Below are positions 11,565 to 23,977 of a DNA stretch of 64,000 nucleotides, piece after piece. This stretch comes from Sapria himalayana. Lineage: Eukaryota > Streptophyta > Magnoliopsida > Malpighiales > Rafflesiaceae. How positions within the stretch are numbered: the first letter of the stretch is position 1; each line of letters starts with the position of its first letter. Both the position numbers and the translations under genes were made by a program. The notes beneath the pieces were generated by a model, which saw nothing but the letters and a program-made list of their open reading frames with translations, made no database searches and had not been told where the DNA came from. The stretch covers positions 2,349,501-2,413,500 of the forward strand of contig JAREIK010000385.1 of assembly GCA_029783825.1 (NCBI GenBank), given 5' to 3'.

Positions 11565-12945
11565 ATGATATGTGAGATAAATATATATGTCAACGCCTAA
11601 GATTGATGTATATTTAATTATATAAATATGATGCTTATGAAGTATATGTGTCAAATGGGTCATGTCATGCCGATACAACCTATTTTTTCAAGGCATGGCT
11701 ATGCCACCATGCCGTGCCATGCACGATAGTTAAATTTCCATGTTGTGCAAGGCACGACATGATGGCATGGTCCACCAGCCCAACACAGCATGATGGGCAT
11801 TGTCATGCCCGACTATGCCGAATTTCGAAGATGCATGGGTCGTGTATCTTCTTTGTTACTCGACGATGAACAATGATATGGCCCCGAGTGCATGGTCATG
11901 ATGGACGACGAGTAGATGGCTTACCATCAGCCCAAACATGGCTCATGCCGGCCCAGCAATTCTTGAACTATACCATGGGATGGCTCAGCATGGAATGAGG
12001 CATAGTTCTAGATCATGTCATGCTAGGCTAGGCACTACTAAACTAAACTGGGTCATGGGCCATGCTTGGGCTGTCAGACATATTCGACACATCTATTATG
12101 AAATCAAACGGATTAATGCTTTCATAAGCTAATTCATTGTGAATTTTTATAAGAAACTCTCAATTGATATATGATTTTTATATAATATTATTCTAAGAGT
12201 TTACCCTTTAGTATAAGAGTAGTATATTATCATGGTGGATGATAACAGTATGCCACGAGACATGCATGAGTGGAGATAACTCATAAAGTAGTAATAGCTA
12301 TGCTAGTTAATTTCTTATGTATGACTTATACCAATGAGATTTCAGAGAAAATTTATATTAATTATGTGAGTATGGTATTTATAAAGTTGAAAATATAAAT
12401 ACTTTTAATATCATATTAGTTCATATATTTATGTCACATGAAGTTGGAGAATAAGAATGTACATAAGTAGTAACATTCAAGGGAAGTTGATGAGTTATCT
12501 AAAAGGTATGAACTTATGAATGACCCATAAAGAAGAATGATTTGTCATTTTAATGGTCAAGTACCGAGGTGATAGATACGAAGGAATCATTATTGGGGAG
12601 AGTCCAATAGGTGACAACCACTTTGTATGTTTATAGGTCACTATAAAATTTTTATAATAATTAAACATTTACTTTGTAACCAAACACAATAATAATCATG
12701 CAATTTAAACAAGCTAGTATGCATAATGAAATGGATCAACCATATAATTTAAACATTTATTTTGACTTAACTTTGGTTGATTAAACTACCTACACAATCC
12801 TTGTGAGATCAATATTTGGATGAAAGTCCACTTAATTATTTGTATAACTTATATACTTGTGTGACTAGTTGGATGAGGTAACCTCATCCAACTTCTTTTA
12901 GAGAACTATCTAATTCTAAAAATTTAGCATCATTATAAATTCACA
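11565..12945 (+). repeat. Sense long LTR, 3' half (copy 4), interrupted by an hAT-derived element
   Basis: This is the 3' half of the same LTR family in plus orientation. It begins at a GATAAATATATATGTC block equivalent to about 16190 of copy 5, runs through the TATATTAATTATG block (12353-12368), the 'GAGAATAAGAATGTACATA' block and the 'CAATCCTTGTGAGATCAATA' block (12796-12815), and ends at TTCACA (12940-12945). Positions 11643-12095 are an inserted element. A weak PBS-like TGGTACTTCAAG follows at 12952. Confidence 0.7.
11643..12095. mobile_element. Non-autonomous hAT-derived element, 453 bp
   Basis: Ends are TATATGTGTCAAATGGGTC on the left and, read inward from the right, TAGATGTGTCGAATATGTC. 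The flanking 8-mers are TTATGAAG (11635-11642) and TTATGAAA (12096-12103), an 8-bp target duplication with one mismatch, as expected for hAT. The interior is unusually GC-rich for this window and filled with CATGCC/GCCATG/GGCACGA motifs, the same subterminal motifs seen at both ends of the full hAT at 43068-46544. The open frames 11648-11869 and 11938-12132 are products of this composition and are not genes. It interrupts Gypsy LTR copy 4. Confidence 0.85.
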
Positions 12946-14240
12946 ACAACTTGGTACTTCAAGAAGAAACAACTTGTTTATCACCTTATAGACATCATTT
13001 ATTATTCAATCTAATTTATTATCTCTCATCACACAATTAAACAAAATTGTGCATATGTTATCCATAGTTGATTCAAAATAGGAATAAAGTACACATTATA
13101 AAATAGCTTTACACCATCATGAATGTTCATTATCATTCTCCCTTATCTTTCTACTTGTACTTGTTTATCATCACCAAGTTTCATCTTCAATATGTTTGTT
13201 TAATCTGACTCCTTAAAGAGTGACTTTATCCCTATCATGTGGTAAGAATCAAATATTGTTGGAAGATACTACTTCTTCATTATAGGACATGAACAACTAG
13301 ACTTGGCATTCTTCTTGTTCAATATAGCTAACTTATTTCTCCTTCTTCCAAAAGTCATCTTAAATGTTTCCAAAAGTAATGGCTATGGATATTGGTCCTA
13401 TTTATGCTCTTCTCGATCAACTATACTTTGTCAACTTGTGCATCAACTTGGCTTCTATCATGGCCACCTATTCAATGACCACCTATTCTACCATGTCCTA
13501 TGTGTGAACACCTTCTTTTTCTTCATTCTTACGGCTAGATGTCTTCCCATTCATGTAAAATGACTCATCTTCATTCTCCTCGTCTGATTTGGATAGCCTT
13601 ACTTAATGTGATTGCAAGGACTCCATGATCTCATCGAATAAATATGTTGAAAGGTTCTTAGACACTCTTCAATGGCATCGACTTCATGATCTAACGTAGA
13701 TGTTATACTCTTTAATTCCTTTGAAACAAATATATGATCAAGAATATCCTCTCCATAAGACCTCATTTTAATAACTATAACAATATCTCTTTACAGAAAA
13801 TGTTACACTAACTCTTCATTTTTCCATTACGCAAAGATTGGAGCTTCACCATGAACTTTTTAGAGGAATCTTAGAATGCTATTTTTGAAGTTTTCTATGT
13901 CTCTTTTGATTGGATGTTATTACAATCTTTTAGAAGATTGATTCTTGTGCAACTTTTTGAATTAAGAACAATGTCCTAGACTCCATCATGATTTCTTTTA
14001 ACCTAACTTATTAATCCGAATTAAGATAACTATTAGGCATATTATTTATGTACTATTATTCATATCAAGTATATGAATTTTACAAGTAATAAAGTAGACT
14101 AATTAAGTCTAGATTATCATAACCACAAGGATATATTTTGGAATTGATTAGGTTTCAAAGATTGAATGCACTATCTTAGTTGATAGAAATAGATCAAATT
14201 GCATACTCTATGAGTAGATTCTAGGAATAGTCTCTATGAT
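12946..14240. other. Unassigned stretch after LTR copy 4; possible decayed internal region
   Basis: About 1.3 kb follows the LTR end. By position it could be the body of a plus-strand element, but I cannot recognise gag or pol on either strand. The only sizeable open frame (13303-13563, plus) has an ordinary hydrophobic composition. On the minus strand around 13700-13450 an acidic, Lys-rich reading is visible but broken by stops. Confidence 0.4.
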
Positions 14241-14450
14241 TGGTGAACTCTATGGTTGGTCGACTCTAAGGTTCATTTACTTCTTTGTAAATAATAATAT
14301 TCCTATCTTATCTTTTGTGTTCATGTAACTTATGATTATTTGTCATATGGTAAGAAGATGTTAAATCTCTATTTGCCCTATTAGCTTTCATGAGTCAATC
14401 ATCTTTGGTCTCTCCCTACCATAGATGATAGTATTGTGGTTATGCCTATT
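14241..14450 (+). repeat. Repeat block flanking LTR copy 5, left copy
   Basis: It carries a GTGAACTCTA start and the end block CATCTTTGGTCTCTC, CTACCATAGATGATAG, then GTGGTTATGCC. The same ordered block is found right of the LTR, as an end piece at 17125-17190 and as a longer copy at 17208-17425. The LTR at 14451-17128 therefore lies within or between copies of this roughly 220-240-bp repeat. Confidence 0.65.
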
Positions 14451-17128
14451 TGGTATTTAAAATATCAATCATTCTCATATATTTTGGTGGTTTATAATAA
14501 TGTATATGTATGGAAATGGAAATATTATGGATTAATTTCATAACTTTGAAATTTTGACAAGTTTTGATGAATAATCATAAAATCAATAGGTATTTGGAGG
14601 TGATTAGTAAATGGGTAGAATATTGAGTCTTGCATAATTTCAATATTTATTCTTGGCTAAAATTATACTTAATTGGTAATGAAAATCCTTTTATGGCATA
14701 ACCCTATCAACTCATTAGTACAATCCTTTTACTATATGATATATTTTTAGTGACTATGATATAATCATGGAGTCACAACCATACTTTTCTTATGAAATTT
14801 AATTAGTTGCAATATTAATTCTATATCACAGTAATCAAGTATTCCATTGGTACTAAGGATCACAACCATATCATAGTGTTATGATTTATCTTTAATATGG
14901 CTCAATAATCTCAAGTTAGTGTTGTGACATTTTTTATAAAGTTGTGACTTTTGAGCTATAACAAATTATAGAGTCAAAACTACTCAATCTAAAGCTATGA
15001 TAATTATGCAGTACTATGACTTTTGGGACACTAAAAGTTATTGAGCACATTACTAAAGTATAATCATTTTCCAAGGATGTGACTCTTGTTCTTAAAGGAA
15101 TGCAAGTCACGACTTTTATGCTTGAGCTATTTGTGAATGTTGTAATACCTTGTTGCATCATGACAACATGATATATGATAGAAGAAAATATAGTGTCATG
15201 GCCACCATTAGTACTGCTAACACTTGAAGACATATGAAATACAAATTTTGAGCCATGGCTATTTCCCATTATCATGGAGATAGAAAATACAAGAGAGATA
15301 TTCTCAGTACCACGGCTATATATATTATGGAATTATGGCCATATATAATAATCAAGAAATACCAATACCAATATCACATCTTTGTCATAGCACCATGACC
15401 ATATATCAATATGAGAAGCACTTTACCATATCATGGTCATTTCTTAGTATCGAGTCTCTTTATTATAGATAAGAAGACAATCACATGAAGCCATGAACAC
15501 TTCACAATGCTACTTGTTATATAGACATTAGGCACAAGTCATGTTCGTTGCTAGTGTCATATATTTGTGTTGTAAAAAGATTAGGATATAGTCCAAAGTC
15601 ATGGTTACTTTCTATAGTTGATATCTCAAGCTTAAGTGATATAAGCTGAAGTTGTGACTTTCTTCTAAAAGTAATGACTTCATTCTTAGAATAATGTAGA
15701 GTTGCATGATTATAAAAGTGGAAGATGGAGAAATTCATAGATATCTCTCATTTTTCTTCCTCTCCTTCCATGCAATAAGTCATGCCAAGTGCAACTACAA
15801 ACCCAGAGTAAATTTCACTCTCACTAAGAGTTCTATAAGAAAGAAAGAGATACAAAATTAATGCAATCCCTAAAGTTGGGGGAAGTGACTCTCAAACACT
15901 TCCTCTTTTGGATAAATTTGAAAATTTTTACAAAAAATAGCATGAGTCTTGGATTTGTGTAAAATAATATATGTATGTGACATTGGTTTTTAATTATGAA
16001 TGAATGTGTTTAATTTATTTTGTGTTATAGATATTGATAGATGAGTGATTAAATAGAACTTTAACTAGGATTTTAGCTATTTATAGGTTTGTGTGAGATT
16101 TTGTAGTGAAAAATAATAAGTAAATAATGAGACTCACTCATGTATATGATAGGAAGGATGTGATAGTCCTTCTAACAATAATGTGTGAAATAAAACTATA
16201 TATTGAAATCTAAAATTTAGGTAAGTTAATTATTGAGTATGACACTAATGAAGGTGAAAGTGAAAATTTTCATATGACAATCTATTGTAGACATCTTAAA
16301 AAAACTAGTTCTCAATTAGGATGAATATTAAATAGAACATTCTTTTATGAATTCACCTTTAGTGTGTGAGTCGTATCATCACTAAAGAGGTTACCTGATA
16401 GACAATACTTATGACATATGTAAGTATGTTGTGATTCACAAGGTGGTAACAACCTTTATGAGTTCTTTTACTCACATGATTCTTACTAGTGAAACTTGAG
16501 GAAAACATATATTAATTATGCGAATATAATGTTTACAAAGCCAAAAGTGCTCATGCTTATAAACTATGTCAATGTTTGATCATTATGATACCCGAAGATG
16601 AAGAATAAGAGTATGTATATGAAGCAATCATTAAGGATAGTTGATGATATTTCCTAAAAGATATAAAATTATGAGTGACTCTTGAGTAGACATAAATTAT
16701 TATTTTGGTGGTTGCGTATTGAAGGGACAACTATGAAAAGACCACCATTGAGATGAGCTCAATGGTGACAACAATTTAGTATGTTAGAAAAAGAAGTCAT
16801 TGTATAATACTCTAACCTTCATTATATCTCCAAATATAATGTAAATTAAATATTATAAACATTAACATATTGATTAAATGAATAAACTCAAAGATCTAAG
16901 GTTGTCTTATAATCCAAATATCCATTTTACTAAAAAATAAGTTGTTTCACTATTGAATAACTGAGCTACCAATATAATCCTTGTGGGATTAATATCTAGA
17001 TGAAAGTCTGATTTACTATTTGTATGACTCATGCACTTAAGGATCTCTATTGATGAGATACCCTCATTATCTAGCTTTTGAGACATCATCTAACTAATAT
17101 AATTAAATAACATAACAAATTTGAAACA
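14451..17128 (+). repeat. Complete sense long LTR (copy 5), 2.68 kb, apparently solo
   Basis: This is the most complete uninterrupted copy. It begins TGGTATTTAA (14451), runs through the GTCATGAC motif zone (14750-15700), then a GTGTGTGAG block near 16365, the 'ACATATATTAATTATGCG' block (16504-16521), the 'TATAATCCTTGTGGGATTAA' block (16973-16992), and ends near GAAACA (about 17128). No element body with gag or pol is attached on either side, which fits a solo LTR. I could not find a clean 5-bp target duplication. The minus-strand open frames 14934-15275, 15517-15738 and 16907-17089 fall inside the LTR and are not genes. Confidence 0.75.
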
Positions 17129-17425
17129 TCTTTGGTCTCTCACTACCATAGATGATAGCATCGTGGTTGTGCTCTCGGTTTACATGTCACCATTCACCTA
17201 GGTTAGTGAACTCTAGGGTTCATCAACTCTAGGGTTGATTTTCTTCCTTATGAATGATGATATTTTGACCTTCTCTTTCATGTTCATATAACTTATGATT
17301 CTTGGTTAGAGGGTAACAAAATGTTAGACCTCTGTTTGCCCTGTTATCTTTCAAGAGTCAATCATCTTTGGTCTCTCACTACCGTAGAAGATATCATTTT
17401 AGTTGTGCCCTTAGTTTACTTATCA
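17129..17425 (+). repeat. Repeat block flanking LTR copy 5, right copies
   Basis: Two versions of the CATCTTTGGTCTCTCACTAC block begin at about 17125 and 17365, spaced about 240 bases, each followed by a TTGTGC-C/T-CT-GGTTTAC-like end. The second is preceded by the GTGAACTCTAGGGTTCATC start near 17216, as in the left copy at 14241. This suggests a tandem array with a unit of about 240 bp that was hit by, or rearranged around, the LTR. Confidence 0.6.
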
Positions 17426-18930
17426 TCTTCCACTGAAGATGCAACTTACCTTAAGGATTATTGATCCCTCAAATTTTCATCCCTTTGAAATAGATCACCG
17501 ATTCTCATTGATGATTACTTTGATTGTATATACTTCCATTCACCCAGCTAAATACTTCTAGAGGACACACAATGCTATGGGTATCCTTATTGTGTGAGAG
17601 GGAATTCATCGATCACATCTCATATTACCTAGGATGAGTTCACCTAGCATGCTCTTTCATTCACCTTGCATTGTACCTCTAAGAGTTGCATACCTAGTTC
17701 AATCCTATTAGGTGCTAAGTCACATAACTACAAATACCAAAGATAAGCAAACATGGGTATGCCACTTTCTTTTGATTTACCATCTTTAAGCATACACCTT
17801 TGATTTACTTGTTATCATTCATCGAATATGGCACATGAGTAGCTATCTCATTATCATTACCTATAGTTGAACTTATCAATCATTCCTATAAACATTAATA
17901 TTCAATCAATTATATTACCAAAAATCCAATTTATTACATTAAAACACACATCATCCACGATATAAGTCAATCCAAGCTTGATAATTTAGATTGACATTAG
18001 GGATTGATTCAAATAAAATAACTATGAAATCATTCTATCAAATCAAATATCTTATCTAGTAGAACTTGTCTAAGTCTTAAGAATCTATCCAGGTCTTCCC
18101 ATTCTACTTGAACTAGCCCTATTGAGGAATGATAAACCTAATGATGATGATTAATCCTCTCTTTTTCTTTTTCTTTTTTAGTTTAAGACTAGCTATTATA
18201 CTTTTGTCCTAGTTCCACAAAAATTTTTAATCCACTCCACGTAGTGACTCTCGTCTTTGAGTTTGTGACATTGAAAGTGTTTCAACATCACATGTGCTGT
18301 CGTGGATTATGTTTTTCATGAAAATTGAGAAAGACATCATGACTTAGGTATGAATGCTGGTGAAAGCTACGACTAAGAAATGTTATTGTTACTAGGTAGT
18401 GCAGTCACGACTATTAATATAATGCAGCAATGAAGAAAGAATGTTGTGACCAAATAATAGAGTGATGTATAATGAATATCACAATCATAAAGTAGAGTTG
18501 TGACCAAGACAATAATGTTGTGACTTGTTGATAAATCTTCTGATGAGGTGGTTGTGGTATGTAAACCATATGCATGATGTTGTGATAGAAATATTCGCAA
18601 CTTCACTCTTATCCTAATTTGTTTCCAATTTTATAACTTTTCATCAAAATCTCATAAACTCTCACTTTAATGAAATATCTACTATTTCTCTAAGAATCTT
18701 ATCCAAATTCATACAAAACATGCCACAAAAAACCAAAAAATATTAGTACTTTTTGTGCTGATCAATAATCAATTTCATTGAAGTTTCATAATTCTTGGGA
18801 CTTGAATAAAATCTTCATTTTGATGCTTTAAAACTATAGTACTCATCATTGAATACAAGAATTGCTAGTCGAGATAGGCTTGTGGTATTGTCATTAGTTA
18901 TTATCATTTTCATCCAGTTCATTTGGACCC
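17426..18930. other. Unassigned, probably decayed retroelement sequence
   Basis: No gene is recognisable. Around 18240-18600 there are several GTTGTGAC/GTCACGAC motifs like those of the Gypsy LTRs, but I cannot align the stretch with the LTR copies, so it may be a distant LTR type. The minus-strand open frame 18373-18606 overlaps these motifs and is not a gene. A candidate PBS on the minus strand at 18937-18944 would make this stretch the body of a minus-strand element. Confidence 0.35.
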
Positions 18931-18936
18931 TCTATT

Positions 18937-18944
18937 TGATACCA
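18937..18944 (-). other. Candidate primer-binding site, minus strand
   Basis: The minus strand reads TGGTATCA, the start of an initiator-Met-type PBS, followed by AATAGAGGG rather than the usual continuation. If real, an LTR would end just to the right near 18946 and the element body would extend to the left. No LTR pair is visible, so this is only a suggestion. Confidence 0.25.
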
Positions 18945-18949
18945 TAATT

Positions 18950-21900
18950 GTTTGGAGATAATAAAAGAAAGAACAAACACGTCTAAACACATGACTTTTT
19001 CATCTTTTTCTTTTTTTTTCTCATTTTCTTGATGAAGTAAACATGCCTATATGATGGCTTACAACCAAACACAAATAAGCAGCTAACTCAAATGATCTCA
19101 AAGACACTTTAACAATTTACCATGAAGATAATATAATCACTAACTATTAACTAACACTAACAAATATGAACAATATGATGATAGTCCATTAGTAAAGGGG
19201 AAAGACCACCCAATCTTGGATGATACAAGTTCATTTCTTAGGGATGCCGTATATGTAACATTAGGTATCTTTATTAAATATCCTATTCATACTAGTGTGA
19301 CGGAGATCTTACCTGCTTTGACCTTGGAGCCTCAATGCCCATATGTGGGGGGTGTCAAGAGATAATTGGGATGAGTTGGGGCTGTGGAGGGAGAGGATAA
19401 AAAAACACATTTTAACAATAAACATTTAATTCTATCTAATAAAGATAACATTCTTAAGAAACACTATTAATATCTTGCATGAATCAAAATTTGAAGCATC
19501 ATTCTTCAACAACTATATCCAAGGATTTATTCACCTAGAGGTTGCAATTTGAGCCAAGCCAATTTTGCCTTTCCTTAATACCTTCATTTTTAGCTCTTTT
19601 TGACTTGGGCTAAAATTGGGTTGGGCAAAACATGATTTCAAAAATGTTAATTCATTAGGTAAGCCAAGGAAACAAGAAAGGTTAGCCAGGCAACTTGGCG
19701 AGCCAAGCAAATAAGAAAGGTTAGCCATCCAACTTGGTGAGCCAAAACAACCTTAGTTTGGTGATGAAAAAAAAGTCAGGAAACCAGGCAGGTCAAATCT
19801 CGTGGTACCTTTTAGCTTAAAAAACATGATTGCACAACCTCATTTGGACTAGGTCGCTTATTATGCAATGGTTCAAGATCGTTGCATCCATATCCCTCTC
19901 TGTTCTATCTCTTTGTCCACGCCCTCCTAGCTTTCATTCACAAGTTTTTGTAAGTTTTTTTTTTTGTAATATATTTTTTGGATATAATGGAGTACAATTT
20001 TTATTGAATTTGAAAAATATAAGATTGAAACGACCAATTTTGATTCAATGGATCTTAAGTGGGAAGTAATGCTAATGATGTTCATGAAATTACAAAATTG
20101 ACTATTATCCCATTAGATAGTTTAGTAAAAGATAATTAAAAAACATAAAGTATATAATGCTAGTGTATGAGAGTTTACAATCTATAATAACAAAAATATG
20201 AAGATACATGTTTGAATTTTTTTTGAGTGACAATCCATCTCAATAGACATGCCATTTAATTAATGCATGATAAATTATATCAACAAAAATAATCAAAATT
20301 AATAAATATAGTCCACTCATACATTTAATCATGATCCATTCTTTTCAAGGAAATCCTTTAAAATTAATGTCGATGCATAATTGTGTATTAATTACATAAT
20401 AAATATTCAGCTCAAAAATGAATCATTGACTTTTAACTAAATGATTTTAAACATGAATAATATATTATTAGTCATATAATAGATGCCTTATATGAGCATG
20501 CCATCAATGATCATATTATATCAATCACTCTAAATAATATGACTCTTAACATGAGCATGACAACCATGAAAAAATTTGGAATATAACATCTTGAATTACT
20601 TATTTTGGCGTATATATTTTCAAATTAAGATATATTATAAGATATAAAATAAATATCTAAAAAATTAGACATCACATTAATATTCTATGGAATTCTATAT
20701 GCATGATATCAAAAAATAATTTATAATATAAAAATATTTTTTTGTCACTTTTATAATTTTAAAATTTGTTTGAATTTTTAGAAATTTTCATGAAAGCATC
20801 CTATTTCTACAAGTACATATTATTTCGTGAGTTATTTATTATAATATCATTTTTATGAAGTCATGGTATATTTCATGTTGTTTTGTAATATTAAATAACT
20901 AAATAAATTTCTAAAATACCGATGAATTTATTGTTGTAGATTTTACTAGATCATAGAATAAAATCAGAATACATGAACAACATTTATTAATATGAAATAT
21001 ATGATAGTCTAGTTGGAAAATTTTTTAAATATGGAAATGAATTTTATTCTCATTTTAGTGTACATTATTTTTTTTTGTCATATATCATATATTAAATTAA
21101 ATGCTCATAGTATACCAATAGTTTTTTTTTTCCTTTCATACATATTATACTTTTTTATTAATGAATTACATATTATTTTTTATTTAAAATATTTTTAATA
21201 TAAATATGTAACTTTTTTAAAACATTTCATGCAGGATCAGAATTGTATAAACTAGCTATGGTGGATTGATGGGCTAAACTAAGTCCTCATCTAAGGAAAG
21301 AGCATCACAACCCACATCACCACCCTTACATCTACCAATGATTACCGAATGAGAGAGATGGTTACAATTTTTGACTAATGATTTCTTTTTCTCAACGAGT
21401 GGTATCCAAGAGCCTAATTGAGCATAAATAATCAACCCATACTCTAGAAGGTGCGGTTTCATTTGTCAATGTTTGATGTCAGCTTGTAGTATTAAACTCC
21501 CAACTTCCAAGAATGTGCAAATTTAGTATCTCATCAATCAGACTATTATATTGTTGATTTTCAAGTTATGATTTACATGCAACCTAATACTTTGTTAGTG
21601 TTTCAATCTCTAGAGTGATTTATGTCAAGTTTGAATATAATGTCTAATAGTTACTAGTTGATTGTCTATGTTAAACTTTCACAATAACCATGGCCATGCC
21701 CATTTTGCAATGAGTTGATGATGACTAACTTAATCTTATGGACAAACTGACTTAGAATTTGTATTTTTTTTGTTACTATAATATTCTTAAATCATTTAAT
21801 TTTCAATCATACTTAGAATTGAAGTCCAACATTAGGCTTTAGAATAAGCTACATAGTTGTTCAGACTAATCTTTCTAGTTTGTATTGGGATAACTAATCT

Positions 21901-23970
21901 TCTGATTGTGATTGTTATAACATTTTACGGTGAGCTACTTAGATTGACTTAGAACTCCTAAACTTGCAGTCCTTGCTTCCGCTTGAGAAATCTTCTCTCA
22001 AGTGGAGTCTTCTCTTCCCAATTGAATTGGCTAGTTTCTATCCAATTCAGTAATGCATGAGACGGATTCATGTTAGTCCTACAGCTCCCATAAAACATGC
22101 TATAGTGCACCTATTCACCATCACCGTAGATCTTTAAATAATTAGATTTATGAGATAAAACATGGCCTGACCCTGGAGGATTAGGCTGCCTGGATGAGAT
22201 AAGAAAAGAATGTGGAAGAAAATGCTACTTGACCTAGACCAAGTTGCACTCAGAGCTGAATCTCAAGTGTAAAGCTCATGACTAGATGTTCTCATGCATC
22301 ACTAATGCTATGACTAACCCTTGTGGTTGCGCCTCATTGTAAAATGCCTGAGGTAACACACCCAACATAGGATATCATTATTTTTGATTGGAACTAGTTC
22401 ACATAAAATTGCTCTCATCATGTAAATATGACTAGTCATGCCATACTTTAGATAACTAGACCAATTATGGCCTAACCCTAACTCAATTTTTTTTTCTATT
22501 TCCCCAATTTTGATGGACCAAACCCATGGACCCGTATTGCCAAGTATAATGTTCAGTTTAGAAAAGTGTTTGCAGTAGAAGATCATTGTCCGGCAACTTC
22601 TCTGGATTAAGATGTCAAAGGATAAAATCATGAGGTTTACAAGAACCAAAAGGATTGATTCCTTGTGTAATTTGAAGAAGAGATTATACTAAGGGTTGAG
22701 TTCCTTACATTTAAATTTGTCCATCATCCTTGTAGATAACCATAAGAACCTTTTATTTCAATCTAGAAACTTATAGATACTTATTTCCTTATCGGCATTT
22801 CATTTTTATTTAAGGTTTATATAATCAAATCAATCACCACATAGAAATCATAAAATGATATTCCAATTTCGAAGGCTTTATAATTTTTACTCATTATTAT
22901 TTATAATTCTAGAGTACTCATTCAATTATATATTCCTAATTCATATTCATCATAAAATGTTCTCATTCTAAAGTACTTAGTTATGTGTGTATGCACGAAT
23001 ATAAAGAAAAAAAATAAATATGGTAATTATGCTTAATTTCTCACTATTGCATAACTAAAATTGATCTCTTGCGCTAGAAGTATTATTATAACCATTCAAA
23101 TGTAAAATTTATCTTATTAAAGTATCCCGTACAATTCCCATTTCCTGATTCCATAGTTCTTATTTTGGAAAAATTTTAAAAACGTTGCTAAATGTTTTCA
23201 TTGGGAATTTAATGGCATTTGCTAGTTAATTAATTATTATACTTTAAATGGACTATAAATTTGACTAGAGGCTAGGATATGTTCATTGAAAATATAGAAA
23301 ACACTCAATCATTGGTTTCTATTATTTTCTTTATTAGTTGTTATTTATAATAAATAACATTTTTTTTTGTAACAGATCAAAATGAAAATTTAGGGTTGAT
23401 CAATCATATTTTTATAAAATTTTTATAAAACTTGCATCTAAAATAATTTCTTCTAACATTTTTTTAATAAAACTTTTTAAAAATATGAGTTGTATAGAAT
23501 TTTCCTTTTCATTAATATTTTTTTAATAATTTCATAAATATTCGTATATATTTTGACAAAATTTTTTTAAAAAAACATTTGCTAAAAACATTTTCATTTA
23601 TTTTGTAATATATGTTTAAATAATAATGTTTAAATAATTTAAAACAATTTGACAAAACATTTTTTCAAAAGCTTTTTAACAAATCTTTCTTCTTGCCTCT
23701 TAATATTTTAATTATTTAGAAATTCAATAACATTTCCATAAGTAAACTTTATGATTATTCATCATTTTTATTCTTTAACAATTAAAACATATAAATTATA
23801 AAACTTAAAATATATCTAATTTTAATTTTTAGTTTTTAAACTCTCAATAACAATTATAAAAAGACTATATTCCTATTGCATCATTTCCAAGTTTAATTGT
23901 AATAATAATAATAATTAAAGAACTTCACAATAATAAGTTTCAAATTTAAACTGTGGTTAATGTCTTGAAT
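18950..23970. other. About 5 kb with no recognisable gene
   Basis: AT-rich sequence, extreme at 20100-21200 and 22900-23900, with scattered short open frames (19531-19728, 19830-20069, 21013-21198, 21274-21462, 22314-22649) that match no family I know. At 21400-21418 the plus strand reads GTGGTATCCAAGAGCC, which resembles a Met-type PBS with one extra base; no LTR or pol follows. The minus-strand frame 22649-22314 (111 codons, several Trp and Cys) is the longest; I do not recognise it. Confidence 0.4.
19663..19740 (+). repeat. 39-bp tandem repeat, two units
   Basis: Units 19663-19701 and 19702-19740 both start GCCAAG, contain AAGAAAGGTTAGCCA and end AACTTGG, and a third GCCAA begins at 19741. 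They differ at several positions. The surrounding 19535-19750 is richer in GC than its flanks. Confidence 0.7.
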
Positions 23971-23977
23971 AAAATTT

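Noticed and set aside
11648..12132. Two His- and Met-rich plus-strand open frames
   Set aside because: Both fall entirely inside the 453-bp hAT-derived element and reflect its repeated CATGCC/GCCATG motifs.
13303..13563. 86-codon plus-strand frame rich in Phe, Leu and His
   Set aside because: It has a hydrophobic composition typical of AT-rich chance frames, with no signal peptide pattern or family motif.
15517..15738. Minus-strand frames inside LTR copy 5 (also 14934-15275, 16907-17089)
   Set aside because: They lie within a repeated LTR and are not conserved as open frames in the other LTR copies.
19535..19555. Possible hAT end (TAGAGGTTGCAATTTGAGCC)
   Set aside because: It resembles the hAT termini for about a dozen bases, but there is no matching end or target duplication in the following 2 kb.
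21400..21418. PBS-like GTGGTATCCAAGAGCC
   Set aside because: It has an extra base relative to the usual site, no LTR end before it and no coding relic after it.
22314..22649. 111-codon minus-strand frame with several Trp and Cys residues
   Set aside because: I recognise no motif, and no neighbouring frame, promoter or polyadenylation context supports it. It is kept only as a note in the unassigned stretch.
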